DNA from: an uncultured Streptococcus sp.
GTDB taxonomy: Bacteria; Bacillota; Bacilli; Lactobacillales; Streptococcaceae
Reading direction: 5' to 3'
NCBI GenBank assembly: GCA_916048115.1
Contig: CAJZGQ010000014.1
Span: forward strand, 1-15,539
DNA: 15,539 nt
Shown here: positions 6,127 to 13,732 of the stretch, piece after piece
Layout: the number at the start of each line of letters is the position of its first letter
Numbering within the stretch: the first letter of the stretch is position 1
The notes under the pieces: model-generated
The model's database searches: none
Seen by the model: only the letters and a program-made list of their open reading frames with translations
What the model was told of the DNA's origin: nothing
Made by a program: the position numbers and the translations under genes

Positions 6127-7662
6127 ATGACACATGAATATGTCATCGAAATGCGTGAGATTACCAAAAAATTTGGTGACTTTGTAGCAAATGACAAGAT
6201 TAATCTTCAGTTGCGCAAAGGTGAAATCCATGCACTTCTTGGAGAAAATGGTGCGGGAAAATCTACCCTGATGAATATGCTGGCTGGTTTGTTGGAACCA
6301 ACAAGCGGAGACATCGTGGTAAATGGAAATACTGTTAACCTAGACTCACCTTCAAAAGCAGCTTCTTTAGGAATTGGAATGGTGCACCAACACTTTATGT
6401 TGGTTGAAGCCTTCACTGTTGCTGAAAATATCATCCTTGGTTCTGAAACCACGAAGCATGGTATTTTGGACCTTAAAAAAGCCGGTCAAGATATCCTTGA
6501 ATTGTCTAAAAAATATGGCTTGGCAGTAGATCCAAATGCTAAAGTTGAGGATATTTCCGTTGGTGCGCAGCAACGTGTGGAAATCTTAAAGACGCTTTAT
6601 CGTGGAGCCGACATCCTAATCTTCGATGAACCAACTGCAGTGTTGACACCAGCTGAAATCGAAGAATTGATGACAATCATGAAGAACTTGGCGAATGAAG
6701 GAAAATCAATCATCTTAATTACGCACAAGTTGGATGAAATCCGTGCTGTTTCAGACCGCGTAACGGTTATCCGTCGTGGGAAATCTATTGAAACAGTCGA
6801 GATTGGTGGAGCAACCAACCAAGACTTGGCTGAAATGATGGTCGGTCGTTCTGTTTCCTTTAAGACTGAAAAAGGTCCTTCTGAACCAAAAGAAGTGGTC
6901 TTGTCGATCGAAAACTTGGTCGTGAATGAAAATCGGGGAGTCCCAGCTGTTAAGAATCTTTCCTTAGAACTTCGTGCTGGTGAAATCGTTGGGATCGCAG
7001 GGATTGATGGAAATGGTCAGTCTGAGTTGATCCAAGCCATTACAGGTCTACGGAAGGTAAAATCCGGTTCAATCAAGATTAAAGGCAAGGATGTTGTAGG
7101 ACTTCGCCCACGTCAAATCACAGAAATGAAGGTAGGGCACGTCCCTGAAGACCGTCATCGTGATGGTTTGGTCCTTGATATGATGATCTCTGAAAACATT
7201 GCTCTTCAAACTTACTATAAAGAACCTCTTAGCAAGAATGGTATTTTGAATTATCCAAATATTACCTCTTATGCCAAGAAGTTGATGGAAGAGTTTGACG
7301 TTCGTGCAGCTAGTGAAGTGGTACCAGCTAAGGCTCTCTCTGGAGGAAACCAGCAAAAAGCCATTATCGCTCGGGAAATCGATCGCGATCCAGATCTCTT
7401 GATCGTCAGCCAGCCGACTCGTGGTTTGGACGTCGGAGCGATTGAATATATCCACAAACGTTTGATTCAAGAACGGGATAATGGAAAAGCCGTTCTGGTT
7501 GTCAGCTTTGAATTAGATGAAATTTTGAATGTTTCTGACCGTATTGCGGTTATTCATGATGGGAAGATCCAAGGGATCGTAACCCCAGAAACGACGAATA
7601 AGCAAGAACTTGGAATCCTCATGGCAGGTGGACAAGTAAAGGAGGGAGCATCAAATGAATAA
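6127..7662 (+). CDS. nupA: Nucleoside ABC importer ATPase, double nucleotide-binding domain
   Basis: This cytoplasmic 511-residue protein carries two fused ABC ATPase domains, as in ribose and nucleoside importers. Domain 1 has Walker A GENGAGKST (39-47), Q88, the variant signature SVGAQQ (144-149), Walker B ILIFDE (163-168) and switch H200. Domain 2 has a degenerate Walker A GIDGNGQS (292-299), lacking the lysine, a good signature LSGGNQQ (404-410), and LLIVSQPT where Walker B would end in DE. ATP hydrolysis is therefore expected mainly at the site using the domain 1 Walker motifs. AAAGGA lies ten bases before the ATG, a rather long spacing. The gene overlaps nupB by eight bases. NupA is the name used for the lactococcal nucleoside system. 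Confidence 0.93.
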   Translation: MTHEYVIEMREITKKFGDFVANDKINLQLRKGEIHALLGENGAGKSTLMNMLAGLLEPTSGDIVVNGNTVNLDSPSKAASLGIGMVHQHFMLVEAFTVAENIILGSETTKHGILDLKKAGQDILELSKKYGLAVDPNAKVEDISVGAQQRVEILKTLYRGADILIFDEPTAVLTPAEIEELMTIMKNLANEGKSIILITHKLDEIRAVSDRVTVIRRGKSIETVEIGGATNQDLAEMMVGRSVSFKTEKGPSEPKEVVLSIENLVVNENRGVPAVKNLSLELRAGEIVGIAGIDGNGQSELIQAITGLRKVKSGSIKIKGKDVVGLRPRQITEMKVGHVPEDRHRDGLVLDMMISENIALQTYYKEPLSKNGILNYPNITSYAKKLMEEFDVRAASEVVPAKALSGGNQQKAIIAREIDRDPDLLIVSQPTRGLDVGAIEYIHKRLIQERDNGKAVLVVSFELDEILNVSDRIAVIHDGKIQGIVTPETTNKQELGILMAGGQVKEGASNE

Positions 7663-8716
7663 GAATTTAAAACAAATTGCTGTTCCATTGGTGTCTGTCC
7701 TTTTAGGATTGGTCCTAGGTGCCATTATTATGTGGGCCTTCAGCTATGATGCCCTTTGGGGATATGAATTGCTGTTTAAGAAAGCCTTTGGTTCGATTAA
7801 GAGTTGGGGTAATATTTCCCGTGCTATGGGGCCACTGATTTTAGTTGCTCTTGGATTTTCGGTAGCTAGCCGGGCCGGCTTCTTTAACGTTGGACTTCCT
7901 GGTCAGGCTTTTGCAGGATGGATCATGGCGACTTGGTTTGCCCTTTCCTTCCCAAATATGCCTCGCTTACTGATGATTCCGATGACCGTTTTGATTGCGG
8001 CTGTTGCAGGTGGATTTATTGGAGCGATTCCTGGTTTCCTTCGTGCCTATCTCGGTACCAGTGAGGTCATCATCACCATTATGATGAACTACATTGTTCT
8101 CTATGGTGGGAATGCCTTGATTCATAGCTTCCCAGCTTCCTTGATGAAAAATAAGGACTCAACCGTTGATGTGGGAGCTAACGCTGTCTATCAGACGGAG
8201 TGGTTGCGTAATTTGACGGACAAATCACAAATGAATATCGGGATCTTCTTTGCCATCATCGCAGTGGTAGTCATCTGGTTCTTGATGAAGAAAACAACAC
8301 TTGGTTTTGAAATCCGTGCCGTTGGTCTCAATGCGAATGCGGCAGAATACGCAGGGATGTCTGCAAAACGGACCATTATCCTTTCTATGATCATTTCTGG
8401 TGCTCTTGCTGGTATCGGTGGGGTAGCAGAAGGTCTGGGGATTTACTCAAATGTCTATGTTCAAACTAGCTCAATGAGTGTTGGATTTAACGGAATGGCC
8501 GTTGCCCTTCTTGCGATGAATTCACCAATTGGTATTCCATTTGCTGCCTTCTTGTTTGGAGCGCTTCAAATTGGTGGAGTTGGTATGAAGCCAGCTGCCA
8601 TCCCTGAAGAAGTCGTTCAAATTGTGACAGCATCTATTATCTTCTTCGTATGTGCCCACTACATCATCGAAAAGATGATCTCGATGCGATCAGCTAAAAA
8701 AGGAGGAGCAAACTAA
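7655..8716 (+). CDS. nupB: Nucleoside ABC importer permease 1
   Basis: This integral membrane subunit of 353 residues contains many hydrophobic helices (for example about 9-29, 59-73, 106-128, 135-151, 195-211, 240-256, 292-310) and belongs to the branched-chain/ribose-type permease family. The segment GFFNVGLPGQ (75-84) and the cytoplasmic loop RAVGLNANAA... leading to ISGALAGIGG (221-256), likely the ATPase-contact loop, both have counterparts in NupC, showing that the two permeases are paralogues forming a heterodimer. AAGGAGG lies nine bases before the ATG inside nupA. Its stop codon shares one base with the nupC start. Confidence 0.92.
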   Translation: MNKNLKQIAVPLVSVLLGLVLGAIIMWAFSYDALWGYELLFKKAFGSIKSWGNISRAMGPLILVALGFSVASRAGFFNVGLPGQAFAGWIMATWFALSFPNMPRLLMIPMTVLIAAVAGGFIGAIPGFLRAYLGTSEVIITIMMNYIVLYGGNALIHSFPASLMKNKDSTVDVGANAVYQTEWLRNLTDKSQMNIGIFFAIIAVVVIWFLMKKTTLGFEIRAVGLNANAAEYAGMSAKRTIILSMIISGALAGIGGVAEGLGIYSNVYVQTSSMSVGFNGMAVALLAMNSPIGIPFAAFLFGALQIGGVGMKPAAIPEEVVQIVTASIIFFVCAHYIIEKMISMRSAKKGGAN

Positions 8717-9672
8717 TGAGTATTGTAACAATTTTAAGTATTCTTGTTTCCTCTATGATTGTGTATGCAGCGCCGCTGATCTTCACAAGTATCGGAGGAG
8801 CATACTCAGAACACGCTGGGGTTGTTAACGTTGGTCTGGAAGGAATCATGGTTATGGGAGCCTTCTCAGGTATTATCTTTAACTTGACTTTTGAGCCTGA
8901 GTTAGGAAGTTTGACACCATGGTTGTCCTTGATCGTTGCTGCAGGGATTGGAGTACTCTTCTCCTTGATCCACGCGGTGGCAACGATTCATTTCCGTGCT
9001 GACCATATCGTCTCAGGTACAGTATTAAACTTGATGGCACCTCCATTGGCAGTCTTTCTTGTCAAAGCGATGTACAACAAGGGGCAAACTGATAATATCA
9101 AAGTTGCCTTTGGGAAAACATCGATTCCGGTCTTATCTAAAATTCCGGTCATTGGAGATATTTTCTTCAACAATGCCAGCATCATTGGTTGGGTTGCGAT
9201 TCTCTTTTCATTCTTTGCTTGGTTTATCATGTTCAAGACGAAATTTGGATTGCGTCTTCGTTCAGTGGGGGAACACCCACAAGCAGCAGATACATTGGGA
9301 ATCAATGTATATAGAATGCGCTACTTAGGAGTGATGATCTCAGGTGCCCTTGCAGGAATCGGAGGAGCCATTTACGCTCAGTCAGTTTCTGTTAACTTCG
9401 CGGTAACTACTATTGTAGGTCCTGGATTTATCGCCCTTGCGGCTATGATTTTTGGGAAATGGAACCCAATCGGGGCCATGCTTGCTAGTCTCTTCTTTGG
9501 AGCTTCTCAAAGTTTGGCTGTTATCGGGAATCAATTGCCTTTGCTTAAAGGTATCCCATCCATCTACTTGCAAATTGCGCCTTACGTCTTGACCATGGTT
9601 GTCTTGGCAGCCTTCTTTGGACAAGCAGTTGCGCCTAAAGCAGATGGTGTTAACTACATTAAATCGAAATAA
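8716..9672 (+). CDS. nupC: Nucleoside ABC importer permease 2
   Basis: This is the second permease subunit, 318 residues and very hydrophobic. It carries GVVNVGLEGI (35-44) and RSVGEHPQAADTLGI... to ISGALAGIGG (182-217), matching the equivalent NupB segments in order and spacing. Together with NupB and NupA it should form the membrane complex served by the lipoprotein at 4936-5997. The start follows the pattern TAATG, sharing a base with the nupB stop, with AGGAGGAG upstream. It is the last gene of the operon and is followed by a strong terminator. The symbol follows the lactococcal naming and does not imply relation to the proton-linked NupC of enterobacteria. Confidence 0.92.
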   Translation: MSIVTILSILVSSMIVYAAPLIFTSIGGAYSEHAGVVNVGLEGIMVMGAFSGIIFNLTFEPELGSLTPWLSLIVAAGIGVLFSLIHAVATIHFRADHIVSGTVLNLMAPPLAVFLVKAMYNKGQTDNIKVAFGKTSIPVLSKIPVIGDIFFNNASIIGWVAILFSFFAWFIMFKTKFGLRLRSVGEHPQAADTLGINVYRMRYLGVMISGALAGIGGAIYAQSVSVNFAVTTIVGPGFIALAAMIFGKWNPIGAMLASLFFGASQSLAVIGNQLPLLKGIPSIYLQIAPYVLTMVVLAAFFGQAVAPKADGVNYIKSK

Positions 9673-9680
9673 TGCACAGA

Positions 9681-9720
9681 GAGAGGTTGGGACAAAAGTC
9701 CTAGCCTCTCAATTGTTTTT
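9681..9720 (+). terminator. Terminator of the nucleoside operon
   Basis: GAGAGGTTGGGAC (9681-9693) pairs with GTCCTAGCCTCTC (9698-9710) through 13 pairs, two of them G-U, over an AAAA loop, followed by AATTGTTTTT. It lies eight bases after nupC. The hairpin also forms the left edge of the repeat element described next. Confidence 0.88.
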
Positions 9721-9859
9721 GGAATGTCGAGTAAGACGCAGTGGTTGAGTGGGCTCTACTACGCTGATTTCATCAGCTTTTACAGCCCTACTCAACTGTG
9801 CGGAGGTGGGACGACGAAATCGAATTCTAACGAATTACCGATTTCTGTCCCACGCTCTC
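9681..9859. repeat. Structured intergenic repeat element, complete copy
   Basis: About 179 bp made of three successive foldable units: the terminator hairpin; an arm at 9737-9802; and a 48-base hairpin at 9806-9853. The arm has outer CGCA/TGCG pairs, GTTGAGT/ACTCAAC and GGGCT/AGCCC stems and an inner GCTGAT-TTC-ATCAGC hairpin. The last hairpin has GTGGGAC/GTCCCAC, GAAATCG/CGATTTC and AATTC/GAATT stems with a TAAC loop. The two ends form an imperfect terminal inverted repeat (GAGAGGTTGGGAC versus GAGAGCGTGGGAC on the opposite strand, 11 of 13). Bases 9803-9853 recur in inverse orientation at the window end. No ORF is visible. It resembles a small non-autonomous interspersed repeat of streptococci, though its class is not certain. 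Confidence 0.7.
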
Positions 9860-9908
9860 TTTTGCTTTGTAAAGGCCCCTCTTAGTCGCAATTTCTTTGG
9901 ATTTAGGG

Positions 9909-9914
9909 TACAAT
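9909..9914 (+). promoter_or_regulatory. Possible promoter -10 box for the YpmS-like gene
   Basis: TACAAT at 9909-9914 is a good -10 box, and transcription would begin about 28 bases before the ATG at 9948. The sequence at the -35 position (TCGCAA, 9886-9891, 17-bp spacer) matches poorly. A new promoter is needed here because the nucleoside operon ends at 9720. Confidence 0.5.
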
Positions 9915-9947
9915 AAGAATACAACTTTTCACGTATTGGAGGAGCAG

Positions 9948-10550
9948 ATGTTTAAGTGGATGAGACGCCTAATTGGCATGGTGATCGTTTTATTTATGTT
10001 ATTAGTGATCTTGTTGGTTCCTGGCTCTATCCCTGAAGGGGAGCAACTGAGAAATGTGCAGGCAGGGAGTTCTTTGATTGAGTTGGCTCAAAATGCTGTT
10101 TCAAATGCCTCTGTGAGCACTGAAGGGCTCTCAACTGAGCTAAGTCTCAATTCAGTGCAATTGAGTCAGGTCGTAAAAACAAGTGCTGGATCCGCCCTTG
10201 ACAATTCTGACTATCAAAAGATGGCATTAGGAATGGATGGCAATGACCTTCATGTCAAAGTTCCTGTATCATTAGGGCCAATCGATAGCTATCTAGATTT
10301 AACCATGACCGGTCAAGTTGAAAACAATGTCATGAATTTGACCGTGACCGGTGCTAAATTAGGGAAAATGCCCATTCCAAAATTCTTGGTTCTCAACTAT
10401 TTGAAGGATCAATCCAATCAAAATGGAGGCGGCTTCACAGTGAATGGTGATCAAATCACCCTTGAGATCCCTCAAGCAGGCTATAGTATCTCAAAAGCGA
10501 GAGTGGAAAATGGCAATGCTAAGGTAACTGTTAGTATATCCTTGTTTTAA
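9948..10550 (+). CDS. Membrane-anchored YpmS-like (DUF2140-like) protein
   Basis: The 200-residue protein begins FKWMRRLIG followed by one hydrophobic helix (about 8-25), then an outward-facing domain of about 170 residues rich in alternating hydrophobic positions, suggesting beta strands. The segment from LGPIDSYLDLTM to KMPIPKFLVLNYLK recalls the YpmS family of Firmicutes, with its polar strands and a conserved 'P-V/I-P...YLK' pattern, but I judge this from memory of the family layout. No catalytic motif or lipobox is seen, and the function is unknown. I chose the ATG at 9948 because GGAGG lies five bases before it; an upstream in-frame ATG at 9897 precedes the -10 box and is unlikely. cutC follows after 21 bases, probably in the same transcript. 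Confidence 0.7.
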   Translation: MFKWMRRLIGMVIVLFMLLVILLVPGSIPEGEQLRNVQAGSSLIELAQNAVSNASVSTEGLSTELSLNSVQLSQVVKTSAGSALDNSDYQKMALGMDGNDLHVKVPVSLGPIDSYLDLTMTGQVENNVMNLTVTGAKLGKMPIPKFLVLNYLKDQSNQNGGGFTVNGDQITLEIPQAGYSISKARVENGNAKVTVSISLF

Positions 10551-10571
10551 GTCTTTGTAATTGGAGTTGTC

Positions 10572-11207
10572 ATGCTTGTCTTTGAATTTTGTGCAGAGAA
10601 TTTAACTTATATTGATAAGGCGATTGCTGCTGGGGCAGGTCGCATTGAACTGTGCGATAACCTGGCAGTAGGAGGGACCACACCTAGTATAGGTGTGATC
10701 AATGAAGCAATCAAACTGACAAGAGAGAAGTCCGTGGATCTATGTGTCATTATCCGACCCCGAGGTGGCGATTTTGTCTATACTGATCTGGAAGTCGAAG
10801 CTATGCTGACGGATATTCGTGCTGCGAAAGAAATAGGGGTTACTTGTTTTGTGCTGGGAGCGCTGACGAGCGATCGAAAGTTGGACCAGAGGATCATGCA
10901 GCTTTTACTAGCAGCCTGTGGAGATGCAGAAGTTGTCTTTCATATGGCTTTTGATGAATTGGCTTATACAGATCAGCTAGAGGCGATTGACTGGCTTTCT
11001 GATCAGGGTGTAGCCCGCATTTTAACACGAGCTGGAAGTCCAGGTGATACACTAGAGCAACGTTTTGCACACTATCATCGTTTATTAGATGAGGCTAAGG
11101 GAAAGATTCAGATCCTGCCAGGTGGGGGTGTGACCCTTGACAATCGTCAGCTCTTTTTGGAGAAATTGGGTGTTTGTCAACTGCATGGCACGCGCATTGT
11201 GTTTTAA
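10572..11207 (+). CDS. cutC: CutC-family protein
   Basis: This cytoplasmic TIM-barrel protein has the CutC hallmarks: an N-terminal EFCAENL, GAGRIELCDNLAVGGTTPS, the IRPRGGDFVY strand, a GVTCFVLGALTSD segment, FHMAFDEL, ILTRAGSPGDT and ILPGGGV. At 211 residues it is shorter than the E. coli protein (about 248) and lacks the far C-terminal part. The family was named for copper tolerance, but a direct copper role is disputed and its chemistry is unknown. TGGAG lies six bases before the ATG. It likely shares a transcript with the YpmS-like gene. No copper-responsive operator, chaperone or pump gene is nearby, so the context gives no support for copper control. Confidence 0.88.
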   Translation: MLVFEFCAENLTYIDKAIAAGAGRIELCDNLAVGGTTPSIGVINEAIKLTREKSVDLCVIIRPRGGDFVYTDLEVEAMLTDIRAAKEIGVTCFVLGALTSDRKLDQRIMQLLLAACGDAEVVFHMAFDELAYTDQLEAIDWLSDQGVARILTRAGSPGDTLEQRFAHYHRLLDEAKGKIQILPGGGVTLDNRQLFLEKLGVCQLHGTRIVF

Positions 11208-11253
11208 AAAAGAAACGATCACTGCTTGAAGTAGTTTTGAGGATCCGTTATCA

Positions 11254-11278
11254 AGGTTGGGGACGTTGTTTCCAGCCT
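11254..11278 (+). terminator. Imperfect hairpin between cutC and the YjbR-like gene
   Basis: AGGTTGGGGA (11254-11263) pairs with TTTCCAGCCT (11269-11278) through ten pairs, three of them G-U. Only CTTCT follows, so it is at best a weak terminator. The sequence resembles the terminator arm at 9681-9710 (AGGTTGGG...AGCCTCT) and may be a decayed relative of it. A weak stem (11221-11235, with TTTT after it) lies closer to cutC. I see no firm promoter in this 103-base gap. Confidence 0.4.
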
Positions 11279-11310
11279 CTTCTAGTGCAAAAATGAATAA
11301 GGGAGAGGAA

Positions 11311-11976
11311 ATGTTTTTAGAGCATTATTTTGAACGGTACACCTTTCAGCCAGAAAAGGGATTGGCTTACGGATTTAAGAAGAGAGGGGTAGGCTATGAG
11401 TACCAGTGTCCCGTCTTATCGGACACTTTTCTCTTAAATGTCCAGGTCTGCGACCGGAAGATTTCTTTTCAGGTCTATGATCAGGATACAGGAGACGAGT
11501 ATATCCAAATCCATCAGGAACAGCTACAAGGAAATTTCGTCGGCCAAGTCAGGGAATCCTGTCAGGAAAGTCTTGCAAGGATTCGCCAAGCTTGTTTTGA
11601 GGTCCAAGAATTTCTCTATCCTCAAGCCAAGCGTCTCATGTCCTATATCTCCCTGCACTATCAGGGAACGATTGAGTATTTGTGGGAGAGATCTCCGGAA
11701 TCCGGTGCCATTCGCCACCGAGACACCCTCAAGTGGTATGGTGTCTTTATGACCATTGATTGGAAAAAACTGGATGCTGGCAAGTCTGGGAAAATAGAAG
11801 TTTTGAATGTCAAGTCTGATCAAGTAGCCCATTTCATCCAGCAGAAAGGGATTTATCCAGCTTTTCATATGAATAAAAACTATTGGGTGAGTATCCCTCT
11901 AGATGGAACAATTGCTGATGAGGAGTTGTTTACTTTAGTGGATAGTAGCTGGCAACTCACCAAAAAGGGGAAATAA
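11311..11976 (+). CDS. YjbR/MmcQ-like protein with N-terminal extension
   Basis: The 221-residue protein has a first part of about 90 residues (FLEHYFERYTFQPEKGLAYG to IHQEQLQGNFVGQV), then a C-terminal domain with the features of the YjbR/MmcQ family, which has a CyaY-like fold: LKWYGVFMTIDW, VLNVKSD, GIYPAFHMNKNYWVSIPLDG and LVDSSWQLT. Such proteins are often labelled DNA-binding, but no biochemical function is established. I chose the ATG at 11311, where AGGGAG lies five bases upstream; ATGs at 11257 and 11293 lack a good ribosome binding site. The stop is one base from the exporter gene, so the three genes to 15473 probably form one operon. Confidence 0.75.
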   Translation: MFLEHYFERYTFQPEKGLAYGFKKRGVGYEYQCPVLSDTFLLNVQVCDRKISFQVYDQDTGDEYIQIHQEQLQGNFVGQVRESCQESLARIRQACFEVQEFLYPQAKRLMSYISLHYQGTIEYLWERSPESGAIRHRDTLKWYGVFMTIDWKKLDAGKSGKIEVLNVKSDQVAHFIQQKGIYPAFHMNKNYWVSIPLDGTIADEELFTLVDSSWQLTKKGK

Positions 11977-11977
11977 G

Positions 11978-13732
11978 ATGAATCTGTTGAGGAAATTATC
12001 TTGGTTTTTTAATTTAGAGAAAAAGCGATACTTGATCGGGATAGGGTCTTTGATCTTGGTTAGTTTTTTAAATCTCATTCCTCCAAGAATCATGGGACTT
12101 GTGATCGATTTGATCGATAAAAGAAGGCTGACACTGGGGCAGTTAGTTGTGGATATCGCCCTTTTGGTCCTCGCAGCTCTAGCCATGTATGGCCTTCGTT
12201 TTGTCTGGAGACGCTATATTTTTGGGACGGCTAATAAGTTGGCTCGGATCTTGCGTTACCGTTTGTTTAAGCAATTTACGCTCATGTCTCCGTCTTTTTA
12301 TCAGCGTTATCGGACAGGGGATCTCATGGCCCATGCTACTAATGATATCAATGCGGTAACCATGTTTGCCGGTGGCGGGGTTATGTCTGCAGTGGATGCT
12401 TCCGTGACAGCCTTGGTGACTCTAGTCAGCATGTTTTTCATGATTGATTGGCGCTTAACCCTCTTGGCTATTTTGCCCCTACCGGTTATGGTAGTAGTGA
12501 CTTCCGCCATTGGACGCAAAAACCACAAAGCCTTCAAAGAGGCCCAAGAAGGCTTCTCAGAACTGAACAACTTTGTTCAGGAATCAGTATCAGGAGTCAA
12601 GGTGACCAAATCCTTTGGCTTTCAGGCAGATGAGATTCAGGCTTTTGAAAAAACCAATCAAATGGTCTTTTCAAAAAATATGACTTCCGCCGGTTACAAT
12701 GCTTTGTTTGATCCGACCACTCTTCTTTTTGTCGGTCTCTCCTATGTCTTGACACTCTACTTCGGGGGGCTATTTGTTCAGGAAGGGAGCCTGACGGTTG
12801 GACAAATCGTAACCTTTATTACCTATCTCAATATGCTTGTCTGGCCCCTTCAAGCCATGGGCTTCTTGTTTAATATTAGTCAGCGTGCTAGCGTCTCCTA
12901 TGATCGGATTGAGACACTTTTAGCAGAAACACCTGATATTCAAGATCCAAGTCAACCAGTCACAGTCATTCAAAACGGAGATCTGGAATATAACATTAAA
13001 GAATTCGCCTATGAGAAAGAGCCTGTCCTTGAAAAGGTTGCCTTTTATTTAGAAAAAGGGCAAACCCTTGGAATTGTGGGTCCAACTGGATCTGGAAAGA
13101 CCACCTTGTTGCGTCTCTTGCTTAGAGAGCATGACTTGGAGCAGGGAGATATCTTGCTAAATGGAATCTCCATCAAACATTATCGTTTAGAAGATCTTCG
13201 AAGCTTGATCGGCTACGTCCCTCAAGATCAGATCCTCTTTGCCATGACCATTCGCGAGAATGTCGCTTTTTCAGATCCACAGATCGAGGAAGAAGAGGTG
13301 GTGAGGGCTCTGAGAACTTGTGGAGTCTATGAGGATATTCTGGCCATGCCAGACCAGATGGAGACAGTGCTGGGAGAGAGAGGAGTCTCTCTTTCTGGCG
13401 GACAAAAGCAACGGATTGCCATGAGTCGTGCTTTGGTCATGAATCCTGAGATCTTGATTCTGGATGATTCCCTGTCTGCAGTAGATGCTAAAACGGAGCA
13501 TCAAATCATTGAAAATATGAAGCAGGAACGTAAGGGGAAAACAACGATCATCACAGCCCACCGCCTATCAGCGATCGTTCATGCGGATTTGATTCTGGTA
13601 ATGGAGAATGGACAGATCAAGGAGCGAGGAAATCACGAGGAATTAATGGCTCAAAAAGGTTGGTACTATGAAACCTACCAAGCCCAACAATTATCAGAAG
13701 AAATGGAGGGAAAGCTGAATGAAAACATCTGA
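11978..13732 (+). CDS. Heterodimeric ABC multidrug exporter subunit, BmrC/YheI (LmrC) type
   Basis: This is a half-transporter of 584 residues: six-helix membrane domain (about 1-310), then ATPase domain. The Walker A is GPTGSGKTT (368-376), Q416 lies in the Q-loop, the signature is a canonical LSGGQ (472-476), and H528 is the switch histidine. The Walker B reads ILILDD (492-497), so the catalytic glutamate is replaced by D497, the mark of the degenerate-site partner in heterodimeric exporters. N- and C-terminal stretches (LSWFF, IKERGNHEELM, GWYYETYQAQQL) recall B. subtilis YheI/BmrC. AAGGGG lies six bases upstream of the ATG. It overlaps the next gene by 14 bases. Substrates are probably lipophilic drugs, but none is shown. 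Confidence 0.9.
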   Translation: MNLLRKLSWFFNLEKKRYLIGIGSLILVSFLNLIPPRIMGLVIDLIDKRRLTLGQLVVDIALLVLAALAMYGLRFVWRRYIFGTANKLARILRYRLFKQFTLMSPSFYQRYRTGDLMAHATNDINAVTMFAGGGVMSAVDASVTALVTLVSMFFMIDWRLTLLAILPLPVMVVVTSAIGRKNHKAFKEAQEGFSELNNFVQESVSGVKVTKSFGFQADEIQAFEKTNQMVFSKNMTSAGYNALFDPTTLLFVGLSYVLTLYFGGLFVQEGSLTVGQIVTFITYLNMLVWPLQAMGFLFNISQRASVSYDRIETLLAETPDIQDPSQPVTVIQNGDLEYNIKEFAYEKEPVLEKVAFYLEKGQTLGIVGPTGSGKTTLLRLLLREHDLEQGDILLNGISIKHYRLEDLRSLIGYVPQDQILFAMTIRENVAFSDPQIEEEEVVRALRTCGVYEDILAMPDQMETVLGERGVSLSGGQKQRIAMSRALVMNPEILILDDSLSAVDAKTEHQIIENMKQERKGKTTIITAHRLSAIVHADLILVMENGQIKERGNHEELMAQKGWYYETYQAQQLSEEMEGKLNENI

